64,000 bases of DNA from Anaerovibrio lipolyticus DSM 3074 (GCF_900141865.1 NZ_FQYW01000005.1:1-64000), one strand, 5' to 3'. Positions 15,174 through 24,397 are shown, counted from the stretch's first letter. Made by a program: numbers and translations. The notes: a model not told the origin generated them from the letters alone.

Positions 15174-16567
15174 ACGGCACTCCTTAAATGTATTTCCTGC
15201 TCTCTGCTGATAAACACTGACGGATCACCGGCGATTGTGGAAAGGTTCCCCTGTTCATCAAAAATCCCCAGCTCCTTCATACGCTTTTCAAATGGAGCGA
15301 TTGTATGCTTTCCGCTTAATCTGCGCAAAGCCGCAGCATCATGATAGCTGGTAGTCTGATACATAAGCATTACATCATCCCCAGCCGGAATTCCCATAAT
15401 GTAGTTGCAGTCCGCCATGGTCAGCATCATGGCCAAATTTTCCAGATCATTCTGGTCTGCCCGCATGTGATTGGTATAGCACACATCACAGCCCATAGGT
15501 ATACCAGTGAGCTTGCCCATAAAATGGTCCTCCAGACCGGCCCGAATCATCTGACGGCCATCGTAGAGGTACTCAGGACCAATAAAGCCCACCACTGTAT
15601 TTACCAAAAATGGATTATACCGCTTGGCGAAGGCATAGCAACGGGCCTCCATCACCAGCTGGTCTGCACCATGATTTCCATCAGCGGAAAGCTCTGAGCC
15701 CTGACCTGTCTCAAAATACATGAAATTAGGGCCTACTGAGCTTTTCCGTTCCTTCATGATAGCATAAGCCTCATCCATCAGAGCAACATTTATACCAAAG
15801 GCACGGCTGGCCACCTCAGAGCCCGCAAGACTCTGAAACATTAAATCCATAGGGGCCAGATTCCTTTCCAGAACCTTCATCTGGGTGGTAACATGGGCCA
15901 ATACGCAGTTCTGGGTTGGAATATCCCATTTATACATGAATTCCTTGAATTCCTTAAGAATATCCGCCACGCTATCTATGGCATCCACTGCCGGATTTAG
16001 GCCTATCACTGCATCCCCTACACCATAGCTGATGCCCTCCATAACTGAAGCCATTATCCCCGCCACATCATCAGTGGCATGATTCGGCTGTAATCTGGAG
16101 GATAAAGTTCCCGGCTTACCAATGGTAGTATTGCAGGTGGCCTCCACATGCATTTTCTTGGCAGCATATACCAAATCCATATTTGACATGAGCTTAGCCA
16201 CGGCAGCAACTATTTCCGAAGTCAAAGCCGGACGAATAGCAGCGATTTCCTTCTCCGAGGCTGATAATAAAAATTCCCGGAATTCTCCAACAGTCATTGC
16301 CTTAATACGGCCAAAGACCTCCTCATCTACTGAATCCTGATCCACTCTGGTTATGTCATCATCTTCGTAGGGAACCACTGGATTATTACGCAAATCCTCT
16401 AAGGTCATATCAGCCAATACTGTCTTGGCGGCAATTCTTTCCACTGTAGACTCCGCAGCAACTCCGGCCAGTATATCTCCGGATTTTTCCTCATTTGCCT
16501 TGGCCAGTACCTCCTTCACATCCTTAAAGGCGTAGGTATGGCCAAACAATGTCGTTTTTAATCTCAT
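15170..16567 (-). CDS. eutB: Ethanolamine ammonia-lyase large subunit
   Basis: Catalytic TIM-barrel subunit, 465 residues (close to the usual 450-465). Recognisable parts are ANEEKSGDILAGVAA, LQPNHATDDVAGIMASVMEGISYGVGDAVIGLNPA, QNCVLAHVTTQM, MYFETGQGSELSADGNHGADQ and NTVVGFIGPEYLYDGRQMIRAGLEDHFMGK. The substrate and radical chemistry take place here, against the B12 held at the EutC interface. It follows eutA by 15 bases and overlaps eutC. Expression is presumably driven from the promoter before the permease gene. Confidence 0.97.
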   Translation of the reverse strand: MRLKTTLFGHTYAFKDVKEVLAKANEEKSGDILAGVAAESTVERIAAKTVLADMTLEDLRNNPVVPYEDDDITRVDQDSVDEEVFGRIKAMTVGEFREFLLSASEKEIAAIRPALTSEIVAAVAKLMSNMDLVYAAKKMHVEATCNTTIGKPGTLSSRLQPNHATDDVAGIMASVMEGISYGVGDAVIGLNPAVDAIDSVADILKEFKEFMYKWDIPTQNCVLAHVTTQMKVLERNLAPMDLMFQSLAGSEVASRAFGINVALMDEAYAIMKERKSSVGPNFMYFETGQGSELSADGNHGADQLVMEARCYAFAKRYNPFLVNTVVGFIGPEYLYDGRQMIRAGLEDHFMGKLTGIPMGCDVCYTNHMRADQNDLENLAMMLTMADCNYIMGIPAGDDVMLMYQTTSYHDAAALRRLSGKHTIAPFEKRMKELGIFDEQGNLSTIAGDPSVFISREQEIHLRSAV

Positions 16568-16582
16568 ATAATTAACCTACTT

Positions 16583-17995
16583 TCAACTCTTGAATATCAA
16601 TGTCTTCACCGCCACCGGAACTATGCCGGATACGGATTTTCCCACATCCACATAATCCCCCTCCGCAGCATGAATACGATCCAGACAAATAATATGATGC
16701 TGGCGGGCAAACTGACGAAGGAGCATTCCCAATGCTTTGGCAAAATCCTGCTCCACAATAACCAGCAGAATATCCCCCTCATTTCTTGTAATATCCGCCA
16801 AGACCTTGGCTACAGCCTTAACTGCACTGTACTCAGGGGCCCTTTTTCCCGCAAAGGATATGGCTATCTGCTGGGTCTGAGGGTAAAGACGCCGCTTTAT
16901 TTTATATTCCTCCTGTATCTCATGCTCCTGTTCCGTATGGTGCAGACGCAGCACCGGGATATTTTTCAAAGGCACACAGCCATCATCCATAATCACTGTA
17001 CTGCCACTAATACGCACTGAATAGCTGCCAGCACCAATAACCGTGGCCCGAATCTTTTCCCGTGGCTCAAGTACGATAATCTCATCCTCCTGACTGAACA
17101 TCTGACGGATAGATTCCCCCAAAAGGGGCCCAATGTCCCCATATTTATTTACGCCATGGATATCAACATAGTCTCCATCCAATGAACTGTCATAAATACA
17201 TTCAGCCACACCACCGGAAAACATTACCCGTTTATATTTTCTATTTTCTATACCATGATTGATGAATAACTTTTCCTCAACAGCAGTTAATTCATGTCCC
17301 TGACAAATATGCAGAAGTACCATGGCCAATGCATCAGTAAGCTGCTTAAGTTTGTCAAGTTCTGCCTTTACTCCTATTTCAATGGGAAGAGACAGTTCTT
17401 TGATAAGTGGCATAAGGCGGTCAGAAATATAAGTAATTTTCCCATTCTCATCTAAACGCACCAGGCGTCCGCCAATATCCAAAGCAAAGGAATCCTGTAT
17501 TTCCTCGTTGCAAAATACTGCGGCATTGGTGGTACCCCCACCAATATCAAAATTGATAACCGCTCCTTCCCAACCCCTGGAAGCAGCTGCGGCCCCGGAG
17601 CCGAAACCCGCCAAAACGGATTCCAGATCCGGGCCGGCCTCAGCCACCACAAAGTCACCTGCTTCAGCTGAAATGCCCTCCAGTGCCTGCTGGGCATTTT
17701 CCTTGCGGGAGGTTTCACCAGTAATGATTACAGCTCCCGTGGAAATATCCTGACGACTTATTCCAGCCATCTCATATTCCCTTTGCAAAATGGACCTTAG
17801 AGCGGGGATATCAATATGGTTATCCGCCGTCAGTGGGGTAAAGTATATCTTACTTTTATAAATTATTTCTTTTTCCTTGATGCGGATTTCGGGAACCGCC
17901 GTATAGGATATGTTTTCCAGCTTTATGCGGCTGAATATCACCTGTGAAGTGGTGGTTCCCAAATCAATTCCCGCACTTAGAATGACCTGCTCCAT
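16583..17995 (-). CDS. eutA: Ethanolamine ammonia-lyase reactivating factor EutA
   Basis: Chaperone of the actin/Hsp70-like ATPase fold that exchanges damaged cobalamin out of EutBC. The 470-residue protein opens with SAGIDLGTTTSQVIF (phosphate-binding loop 1), has ITGETSRKENAQQ, the second phosphate motif NFDIGGGTTNAAVF (about 150-165) and VMFSGGVAECIY (adenosine motif, about 255-265). The start at 17995 is two bases after the permease stop region, in a tight run eat-eutA-eutB-eutC. It supports continued turnover under conditions that inactivate the radical cofactor. Confidence 0.94.
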   Translation of the reverse strand: MEQVILSAGIDLGTTTSQVIFSRIKLENISYTAVPEIRIKEKEIIYKSKIYFTPLTADNHIDIPALRSILQREYEMAGISRQDISTGAVIITGETSRKENAQQALEGISAEAGDFVVAEAGPDLESVLAGFGSGAAAASRGWEGAVINFDIGGGTTNAAVFCNEEIQDSFALDIGGRLVRLDENGKITYISDRLMPLIKELSLPIEIGVKAELDKLKQLTDALAMVLLHICQGHELTAVEEKLFINHGIENRKYKRVMFSGGVAECIYDSSLDGDYVDIHGVNKYGDIGPLLGESIRQMFSQEDEIIVLEPREKIRATVIGAGSYSVRISGSTVIMDDGCVPLKNIPVLRLHHTEQEHEIQEEYKIKRRLYPQTQQIAISFAGKRAPEYSAVKAVAKVLADITRNEGDILLVIVEQDFAKALGMLLRQFARQHHIICLDRIHAAEGDYVDVGKSVSGIVPVAVKTLIFKS

Positions 17996-17998
17996 AAT

Positions 17999-19378
17999 TT
18001 ATTCCTGATCCAAATCATCCATAACACCAAATTCTTCTTCATATGGGCGGATATGCTTATTGCCGTGGATAAAGTAATATGCAATAGCCACTGCATAGAT
18101 ACCAGCCACATAAGGGAGAGCATCACTGGAAGCCATTACCAGACTTACTACACAGAAAATAGCCATCACCATGCTGATAATTGGAATAATAGGATAGGAT
18201 ACGCGGAATGGGCGCTTCAGGTTTGGTTCCTTGCTGCGCAAAATAAACAGGGAAATCAGAGACGTAACATACATAACAACAGATCCATAGCAAGCAATGG
18301 TGATTACCAAATCAGTAAGACCAGTAAGTGCTGTAAAAAGACATACAATACCTGGCAGAATCAACGCCCATACAGGGGTATGATGCTTTTCATCAATATG
18401 TGCCAGGAACTTTGGCAGATAGCCGGTACGGGCCATAGCATAGGTCTGACGGGAATAGCCCACGATAATACCATGGAGAGATGCAATCAAACCGAAAAGA
18501 CCAATACCACTCATAAGAAGAACCGGCATGGAACCATCACCATATACAGAAGCCAAAGCCAATGGCAATGGGAAATCAACAGCAGAAACAGCCTCAACAT
18601 TACCAAGACCAGCAGTAAGGAACAAAGTCAATGCTGCCATAACAAGCAGGGTAGCCATACCACTAAGGAAGCCCTTTGGAATATCCTTCTGAGGATTTAC
18701 CATTTCCTCAGCACTCATGGCACCACCCTCGATGGCCAGATAGAACCAGATTGCAAAAGGAACAGCTGCCATTACACCACTGAAACCGTTTGGAAGCAGT
18801 GGCTCGGACATTACCAGTGCAGGATCAAAATGAGGGGCTGCCAGGAACCAGTACACCACCAAGCCGAGGAGGGCAATTACTGTTACAGCCAGCTCAAAGG
18901 TGGCAGAGGTCTTCATTCCCAAATAATTCAGGAAAATGAAGAAAAAAAATGCAGCCACAGTTGCCACCATTGGGTCAATCATCGGAAGCAGGGCATGTAC
19001 GTAGCCACCTACAGCCAAGGCAATGGCAGGTGGGGCAAATACGAACTCAATAAGGCAGCTGATACCATTGAGATAGCCGCCAAACTTACCCATGGCACGA
19101 CGGGCATAGGCTGATGGACCACCGGCATGTGGAATTGCTGTTGCCAGCTCCGAATAGGACAAAATAAAGGTTACGTAGAAAATAGTTACAGGTATAAGAG
19201 CCAATGCCAGACCCATAACACCACCCTCGGCAAAGCCATAGCTCCAACCGAAGTAATTACCGGATATTACAAGGCCTACGGCCAATGACCACAAATGAAT
19301 AGGCTTTAACACGCGACTTAAATCTTCTTCCTTCTTTGGTGCTTCCATGACGGCAGTACCACTATAATTCATGCTCAT
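17999..19378 (-). CDS. eat: Ethanolamine permease, APC superfamily
   Basis: The 459-residue protein (from the MSMNYSG start) has about 12 membrane segments. The early LWSLAVGLVISGNYFGWSYGFAEGG is the signature of the ethanolamine permease branch of the amino-acid-polyamine-organocation family. Later segments include LSYSELATAIPHAGGPSAYARRAMG and EEMVNPQKDIPKGFLSG. It imports ethanolamine for the EutBC lyase encoded downstream. The start at 19378 is supported by GGGAGGA seven bases upstream; the longer in-frame reading to 19423 crosses a leader terminator and is rejected. It is the first gene of the ethanolamine operon. Confidence 0.94.
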   Translation of the reverse strand: MSMNYSGTAVMEAPKKEEDLSRVLKPIHLWSLAVGLVISGNYFGWSYGFAEGGVMGLALALIPVTIFYVTFILSYSELATAIPHAGGPSAYARRAMGKFGGYLNGISCLIEFVFAPPAIALAVGGYVHALLPMIDPMVATVAAFFFFIFLNYLGMKTSATFELAVTVIALLGLVVYWFLAAPHFDPALVMSEPLLPNGFSGVMAAVPFAIWFYLAIEGGAMSAEEMVNPQKDIPKGFLSGMATLLVMAALTLFLTAGLGNVEAVSAVDFPLPLALASVYGDGSMPVLLMSGIGLFGLIASLHGIIVGYSRQTYAMARTGYLPKFLAHIDEKHHTPVWALILPGIVCLFTALTGLTDLVITIACYGSVVMYVTSLISLFILRSKEPNLKRPFRVSYPIIPIISMVMAIFCVVSLVMASSDALPYVAGIYAVAIAYYFIHGNKHIRPYEEEFGVMDDLDQE

Positions 19379-19410
19379 ACATATTCCTCCCTTACTCTTT
19401 GCTTCAAACA

Positions 19411-19458
19411 AAAAAGCCGCCAAAGCTTCTCGTCAGAAACTTCGACGGCCCCATTGCC
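19411..19458 (-). promoter_or_regulatory. Attenuator-like leader hairpins before the ethanolamine permease
   Basis: On the minus strand a terminator-like hairpin (stem from GCCG at 19449 to CGGC at 19416, then TTTTTTG) lies between the presumed promoter and the permease start. Overlapping its 5' arm is a small hairpin GGC-AATGGG-GCC (19447-19458) whose six-base loop has A first and G fourth, the pattern bound by ANTAR antiterminators such as EutV. The stem is only 3-4 bp and a clear first hairpin of the usual pair was not found, so regulation by EutV is a guess. Confidence 0.45.
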
Positions 19459-19497
19459 AAGCATATAAATATAATACCCTAATAACTGCACTGACAG

Positions 19498-19542
19498 AAA
19501 AAAGCTTCGCCTTACGGCACCAATGGCACCGAGGCGAAGCTT
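19498..19542 (-). terminator. Strong terminator after the EF-G-like gene
   Basis: AAGCTTCGCC (19502-19511) and GGCGAAGCTT (19533-19542) form a 10-bp perfect stem; on the minus strand it is followed by TTTTTT. It separates the EF-G-like gene from the ethanolamine operon. Confidence 0.9.
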
Positions 19543-19623
19543 CATTGCTAGTCAGTATCAAGTTATGGGCTTAATATAAACTATTATTTTATTTTTGTCA
19601 ACACTTTAAACAAAAGATAATTT

Positions 19624-21711
19624 TTATTCTTCATTATCACTGGCTGCCAGCTTCTCCTGATATGCGGCGATAGCCTTGGACTGTACGTCCTCAGGTGCCT
19701 GATCATAGCGGGAAAATTCATAGGAAAAATCGCCCCGCCCACCAGTCATGGAGCGAAGCACCGTACTGTAGCCATAGAGCTCCATCTGCGGAATCTCCGC
19801 TTCAATAACCTGCTTGCCATTCATTGGGGTCATGCCCATTACACTGCCCCGACGCTTGTTCAGGTCACCAATAACATCACCTATATAGGAATCAGGCACC
19901 GTTACCTTCAGCATTACAAATGGCTCCAAAAGAACTGCTCCTGCCTCCATAATCCCCTTCTTGAAGCACTGCTCTGCAGCAATCTTAAAGGAATTCTCTG
20001 AGGAATCAACGGAGTGATAAGAACCATCATAAAGGGTGGCATGAACGCCAACTACAGGATAGCCTGCCAATGGTCCCCGCTCACAGCCTGCGGCAATACC
20101 CTTTTCAACAGCAGGGAAGAAATTCTTTGGTACTGCACCGCCTACAACCTCTTCATCAAATACATACGGATCATTGGTACCAGATGGACCAAAGCGCATC
20201 TTTACATGACCATACTGGCCGTGTCCACCAGTCTGCTTCTTGTACTTAAACTCCACATCAGAACGCTTCTTTATGGTCTCACGGAAGGCAACCTTTGGTT
20301 TCTCTGTCTTAATCTCAGCCTTATACTCATTGAGAAGTCTGGACTGAATAATTTCCAGATGTAAGTCACCCATACCATAAATCAAGGATTGACGGTTGGC
20401 ATTATCACGTTCAAACTTAAAGGTCTGGTCCTCTGCGGCAATCTTCTGCATTGCCATGGCAATCTTATCCACGTCACCCTTCTTAACCGGCTTCCATCTC
20501 ATGCAGGTATAAGGTGTCGGCAAATCCATCTTGGCATATACCACTGGATTATTCTTTGTAGACAAGGTATCACCAGTCTTAACCGCCGTCTGCTTGGCCA
20601 AAGCGCCCAAATCGCCAGCATGAAGCTCAGGAACCTCTGTAGCCTTGTTGCCCCGCAGTACGTACAGCTTACCAATTTTAAACTCATTGCCGGTACGCAC
20701 ATCATACATTATATCATCGGCCTTAACCACACCAGAGCGAATCTTTATCAAGCTGTAAAAACCAATAAATGGATCCGCGATAGTCTTAAACACAAATGCA
20801 GTTTTTGGCTTAAGAATATCAAAGTTTGCCTCAAAAATCTCATTTGTCTGGGCATTAATACCAGACATTTTGCGATTATCAGCGGATGGCATATACTTTA
20901 CAATGTCGTCCAGCAAAGTATACACACCGCGCTGAGCAATACCAGATCCTGACTCCACAGGAATAATGGAACCATCGGAAATAGCACTTCTTACTGCCGC
21001 ACGAATCTCTGCCTCTGAGAAAGAGTCACCTGACAAATAACGGTCAAGAAATTCTTCAGATGTTTCTGCAACGGCCTCCATCAATGAATCATTATACTGA
21101 TTGAGGTAGCTTACGGAATAGTCCGGAACCTCCTCCTCCACGGCCTCTTCACCCTGATAACGGAAGGCCTTTTTCTGAATTACGTTGATATAGCCTGCCA
21201 GCTTTTCATCCTCACGCAACGGCATATTGAAAGGTGCAATCTTCTTGCCGAACATAACATTGAGATCATCCAGCACCTGACGATAGGAAACAGAGTCAAT
21301 ATCCATATCTGTAATAAAGAAAATTCTTGGCAGGTGATACTTCTCGCAAAGATCCCACGCACGCTCCGTACCAGCTTCTACACCGGCCTTGCCGGAAACC
21401 ACAATAATGGCGCCGTCTGCCACGCTCATGGCCTCATTGACCTCGCCCTCAAAGTCAAAGAATCCCGGGGTATCAAGAACATTAATCTTAAAATCATCCC
21501 ATTCAACAGGAACAACAGAGGTAGATATGGAAATCTGTCTTTTAACTTCTTCCTTGGTACAATCGGAAATAGTGGAACCATCTTCTATCTTGCCCGGTCT
21601 TGACACTATACCGCTCAGATAAGCCATTGCTTCAGCCAGGGTTGTCTTTCCGCAGCCACCATGGCCCAGCAAAACCACATTACGAATTTTGTCAGTAGTA
21701 TAAACCTTCAT
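19624..21711 (-). CDS. Elongation factor G-like GTPase (non-canonical paralog)
   Basis: The 695-residue protein has the five EF-G domains: GTPase with P-loop GHGGCGKTTL (usual EF-G has AHIDAGKTT), LDTPGFFDF (G3), a middle domain, and the domain IV region with GQYGHVKMRFGP and SMTGGRGDFSYEFSRYD at the C-terminus. The guanine-specificity motif, normally NKMD, reads TDMD in FFITDMDID (about residue 135), which is unusual and may alter nucleotide choice. It belongs to the EF-G-like paralogs found beside the true fusA in many Firmicutes; the usual fusA sits in the str operon, not here. A GGAGGGG site precedes the ATG. The exact role is not known. Confidence 0.88.
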   Translation of the reverse strand: MKVYTTDKIRNVVLLGHGGCGKTTLAEAMAYLSGIVSRPGKIEDGSTISDCTKEEVKRQISISTSVVPVEWDDFKINVLDTPGFFDFEGEVNEAMSVADGAIIVVSGKAGVEAGTERAWDLCEKYHLPRIFFITDMDIDSVSYRQVLDDLNVMFGKKIAPFNMPLREDEKLAGYINVIQKKAFRYQGEEAVEEEVPDYSVSYLNQYNDSLMEAVAETSEEFLDRYLSGDSFSEAEIRAAVRSAISDGSIIPVESGSGIAQRGVYTLLDDIVKYMPSADNRKMSGINAQTNEIFEANFDILKPKTAFVFKTIADPFIGFYSLIKIRSGVVKADDIMYDVRTGNEFKIGKLYVLRGNKATEVPELHAGDLGALAKQTAVKTGDTLSTKNNPVVYAKMDLPTPYTCMRWKPVKKGDVDKIAMAMQKIAAEDQTFKFERDNANRQSLIYGMGDLHLEIIQSRLLNEYKAEIKTEKPKVAFRETIKKRSDVEFKYKKQTGGHGQYGHVKMRFGPSGTNDPYVFDEEVVGGAVPKNFFPAVEKGIAAGCERGPLAGYPVVGVHATLYDGSYHSVDSSENSFKIAAEQCFKKGIMEAGAVLLEPFVMLKVTVPDSYIGDVIGDLNKRRGSVMGMTPMNGKQVIEAEIPQMELYGYSTVLRSMTGGRGDFSYEFSRYDQAPEDVQSKAIAAYQEKLAASDNEE

Positions 21712-22005
21712 GTTAACCCCTCCAAATTCTCTTAGAAGCCTCTCTCGATATCTTATTTATGATTCTTTAATTGTTCCCCTGATTATCGAAGCCTCCTCAC
21801 AAAAAAATCTTATGCTTTTAATATTCTCTAATTATGGTCAAATTCCTCTAATTGGAAATATATTATTAAATTTTAGTCAATAAACTGTGTAAAATTCCCC
21901 TTATTTTTTGAATCCAACATCATGCCTACTGCTTAAAAGAGTATTTTTTTACCCATAAATGCGTTATAATTAATACCAAATATAGTACGAGAAGGGTGAA
22001 CTTAC

Positions 22006-23283
22006 ATGGAGAAAACTAGTAAAACCTATCAGGCATATATTGAAATACTCAAGCGGGAGCTGGTGCCGGCCATGGGCTGTACCGAGCCTATTGCCATTGC
22101 ATATTGCGCTGCCAGGGCCCGTGAAGCGTTGGGAAAGCTGCCGGATAAAATCACAGTAGCTGCCAGCGGAAACATCATAAAGAACGTAAAAAGCGTTATT
22201 GTCCCAAATACTGATGGCCGTAAGGGTATTGAAGCCGCCGCTGCAATAGGTGTGCTGGCTGGTGATGCCAATGCCGCTCTGGAAGTAATTGCCCATGTAA
22301 AGCCGGAAGAAAAAGAAAAATTGGGAAGCTACATGGAAAACACTGAAATCCATGTAGATGCCGCCCAGTCAGAGCATGTATTGGACATTATTGTTACTGT
22401 ATGGAGCGGAAGCGATACCGCTGAGGTGCATGTAGTAAATGAACACACCAATATTGTTAAAATTTCCAAAAATGATGCGGTTATATTTGAAAAGGAAATT
22501 GTAGATTCCGTTGATACTGGCAAGCCGGATTATGAATGCATGACAATTGAGGATATTTACGATTTTGCCATGACCTGTGACCTTGATGACATAAAAGATA
22601 CCATTGATCGTCAGATTGCCTACAACACAGCCATTTCCGATGAAGGTCTAAAAAACAACTATGGTGCCAATATTGGAAAAACCCTTCTGAAGTCTTATGG
22701 AAACGATGTACATGTCCGTGCCCGTGCCCGGGCCGCCGCTGGCTCCGATGCCCGCATGAACGGCTGTGAAATGCCAGTGGTTATCAACTCTGGAAGTGGC
22801 AATCAGGGCATGACTGTTTCCCTTCCAGTTATTGAATATGCCAAGGAACTGGGCAGCTCTCAGGATGAGCTGTACCGTGCCCTTCTGCTGTCCAATCTTG
22901 TCACTCTCCACGAAAAAGAGGGTATTGGCCGTCTTTCTGCATACTGCGGAGCCGTAAGTGCCGGAGCTGGTGCAGGGGCAGGCATTGCCTGGCTTTGTAC
23001 CAAGGATTACAATGCTGTAATCCACACCATCGTCAATGCTCTGGCCATTACCTCCGGTATAGTCTGTGATGGCGCCAAGGCCTCCTGTGCCGCCAAGATT
23101 TCCGCAGCCGTGGATGCGGGCATTATGGGATTTGAGATGTTCCGCAACGGACAGGAATTTTATGGTGGCGACGGTCTTGTTCTGAAGGGTGTGGAAAACA
23201 CCATCAGAAACATCAGCCGCCTAGGCCGCATCGGCATGAAGGAAACGGACAAGGAAATAATCAAAATGATGATTGGACAATAA
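22006..23283 (+). CDS. cyuA: L-cysteine desulfidase / CyuA family (UPF0597) protein
   Basis: The 425-residue protein matches the CyuA/YhaM family, which relates to iron-sulfur serine dehydratases and releases sulfide, ammonia and pyruvate from cysteine. Visible landmarks are LVPAMGCTEPIAIAYCAA at the N-terminus (C25), NSGSGNQGMTVSLPV, GRLSAYCGAVSAGAGAGAGIAWL and CDGAKASCAAKI; the scattered conserved cysteines would bind the 4Fe-4S cluster. It is one of the few plus-strand genes here, divergent from the EF-G-like gene, with TATAAT at 21965-21970 and GAGAAGGG before the ATG. Substrate could also be another amino acid such as serine; the symbol is family-level. Confidence 0.85.
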   Translation: MEKTSKTYQAYIEILKRELVPAMGCTEPIAIAYCAARAREALGKLPDKITVAASGNIIKNVKSVIVPNTDGRKGIEAAAAIGVLAGDANAALEVIAHVKPEEKEKLGSYMENTEIHVDAAQSEHVLDIIVTVWSGSDTAEVHVVNEHTNIVKISKNDAVIFEKEIVDSVDTGKPDYECMTIEDIYDFAMTCDLDDIKDTIDRQIAYNTAISDEGLKNNYGANIGKTLLKSYGNDVHVRARARAAAGSDARMNGCEMPVVINSGSGNQGMTVSLPVIEYAKELGSSQDELYRALLLSNLVTLHEKEGIGRLSAYCGAVSAGAGAGAGIAWLCTKDYNAVIHTIVNALAITSGIVCDGAKASCAAKISAAVDAGIMGFEMFRNGQEFYGGDGLVLKGVENTIRNISRLGRIGMKETDKEIIKMMIGQ

Positions 23284-23289
23284 TAGCAT

Positions 23290-23457
23290 ATCAATATAAC
23301 GAGCTTTAAGATGTCCCCTTCCTCTTTAGGTGGGGGAAAACAAACTACAACAGCTGGTGAGCATATCTCCCAGCTCGTTGCGACACGAACGAAGTGAGTT
23401 AGTCCTTTAGGGAAACGCTAATTGGAAGATTTTTCTTCTAAAGAAGAAAAATTTGAA
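23290..23457. repeat. Multi-hairpin non-coding segment after the cyuA-type gene
   Basis: Several stems lie in succession. ACGAGCT (23299-23305) pairs with AGCTCGT (23372-23378). Inside it are TCCCCTTCC with GGTGGGGGA around TCTTTA, and AGCTGGTGAG with CTCCCAGCT. Beyond lie CACGAACGAAGTG, CCTTTAGG and the 13-bp stem AGATTTTTCTTCT/AGAAGAAAAATTT. The CTTTAG-looped GC hairpin recalls ends of IS200/IS605-type elements, but no transposase remnant is present. A short block GTTAGTCCTTTAGGGAAACGC resembles the centre of the 4257-4458 repeat. Confidence 0.45.
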
Positions 23458-23483
23458 CAATGGCGTTATAAATTTTGGCATTT

Positions 23484-23520
23484 TAAAACGGTATCCGGAA
23501 AACCCGAATACCGTTTTTAT
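23484..23520. terminator. Bidirectional terminator between cyuA-type and FliD-like genes
   Basis: AAAACGGTATCCGG and CCCGAATACCGTTTTT form a stem around AAAA, flanked by A- and T-tracts. It can stop both convergent transcripts. Confidence 0.8.
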
Positions 23521-23545
23521 TTTGACATACTCTTTATTTTACATT

Positions 23546-24397
23546 TTACCAAAGCATATTAAAGAAGTTACCAACATTGGCATAGCCGTTCATACGAAGC
23601 ATTGCACTGCCGGTATAAACCTGAGCCGTTTTTAGCTCCTTGCCAAAAAGGGACTCAACAGATGGGAACAGCTTATCCTTCTGGGCATTAGCGGCACTGA
23701 TATGGGACTCTGTCTTCCCTGCCAAGCCATCCTTGCCCATGATACGGGATACCTTATCTGGAGAATTGGTAATGGCATTAGCCAGCTTGTCCTCATCTAC
23801 GGTAAGACTGCCATCCTTGCCTACACTGATACCAATGCTGTTATAATTTGAAGCACGATAAGAAGTATCAGCAAACATCTCACTTACCCGGCCCATACGC
23901 TTGGAAATAGCAGCATTGTCCTTCATAAAGCTAACAGTGTCATTGTAGCTGCTTACGAAGTCCTTTACGTTCTTCAGGGCAGTCTTCAGACCATCGCTCA
24001 TCTCGGTCTGGGTGCTGGTAGTGGTCTTGCCGTCCTTATCAGTGGTGGTAACATCCTTCGTTGTCAAAGCATCCTTACCTACGTTAAAATCAGTTGATTT
24101 CAAAGTTTTTAATGAACTGGAAAGGTCATCCATCTTGGAGCTGAAATCCTCATTGAAATCTTTTCTGGTACTCTCGTAGGAAGAAAGAAGCTCCCGGGCA
24201 CTTTCCTTTATACCATAAATATCAGCAGCATTGAAACCAACACCGCTACTCTGATTATTGGCATAATTGTTCCACATTGCAGATATAGCGGTATTCTGAT
24301 TTACAGACTTTTTGCTATTGGAAGATATGCCGTAATTTTGAGCAAACTGGCTGAAACTGTAATTGTTGTTTATCAGTGAATTAATTGTCATAGCCAT
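23546..24397 (-). CDS. FliD C-terminal-like protein of unknown role
   Basis: The 283-residue protein is rich in Ser, Asn, Lys and Asp and has no signal peptide or membrane segment. Residues 150-250 (VKDFVSSYNDTVSFMKDNA, ISVGKDGSLTVDEDKLANAITNSPDKVSRIM) resemble the C-terminal part of the flagellar cap protein FliD, where VSSYN and SLTVDEDKL motifs are common. The N-terminal D0/D1 head of FliD and the variable middle are missing; instead there is a low-complexity N-terminus. It could be a flagellar accessory or surface-filament protein exported by the flagellar system. No flagellar genes are adjacent. The gene stands alone between terminators. Confidence 0.6.
   Translation of the reverse strand: MAMTINSLINNNYSFSQFAQNYGISSNSKKSVNQNTAISAMWNNYANNQSSGVGFNAADIYGIKESARELLSSYESTRKDFNEDFSSKMDDLSSSLKTLKSTDFNVGKDALTTKDVTTTDKDGKTTTSTQTEMSDGLKTALKNVKDFVSSYNDTVSFMKDNAAISKRMGRVSEMFADTSYRASNYNSIGISVGKDGSLTVDEDKLANAITNSPDKVSRIMGKDGLAGKTESHISAANAQKDKLFPSVESLFGKELKTAQVYTGSAMLRMNGYANVGNFFNMLW

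Noticed and set aside
18053-19114. Plus-strand open frame of 353 codons opposite the ethanolamine permease
   Set aside because: Composition (His, Gln, Thr, Cys rich) is that of an antisense reading of membrane-helix codons.
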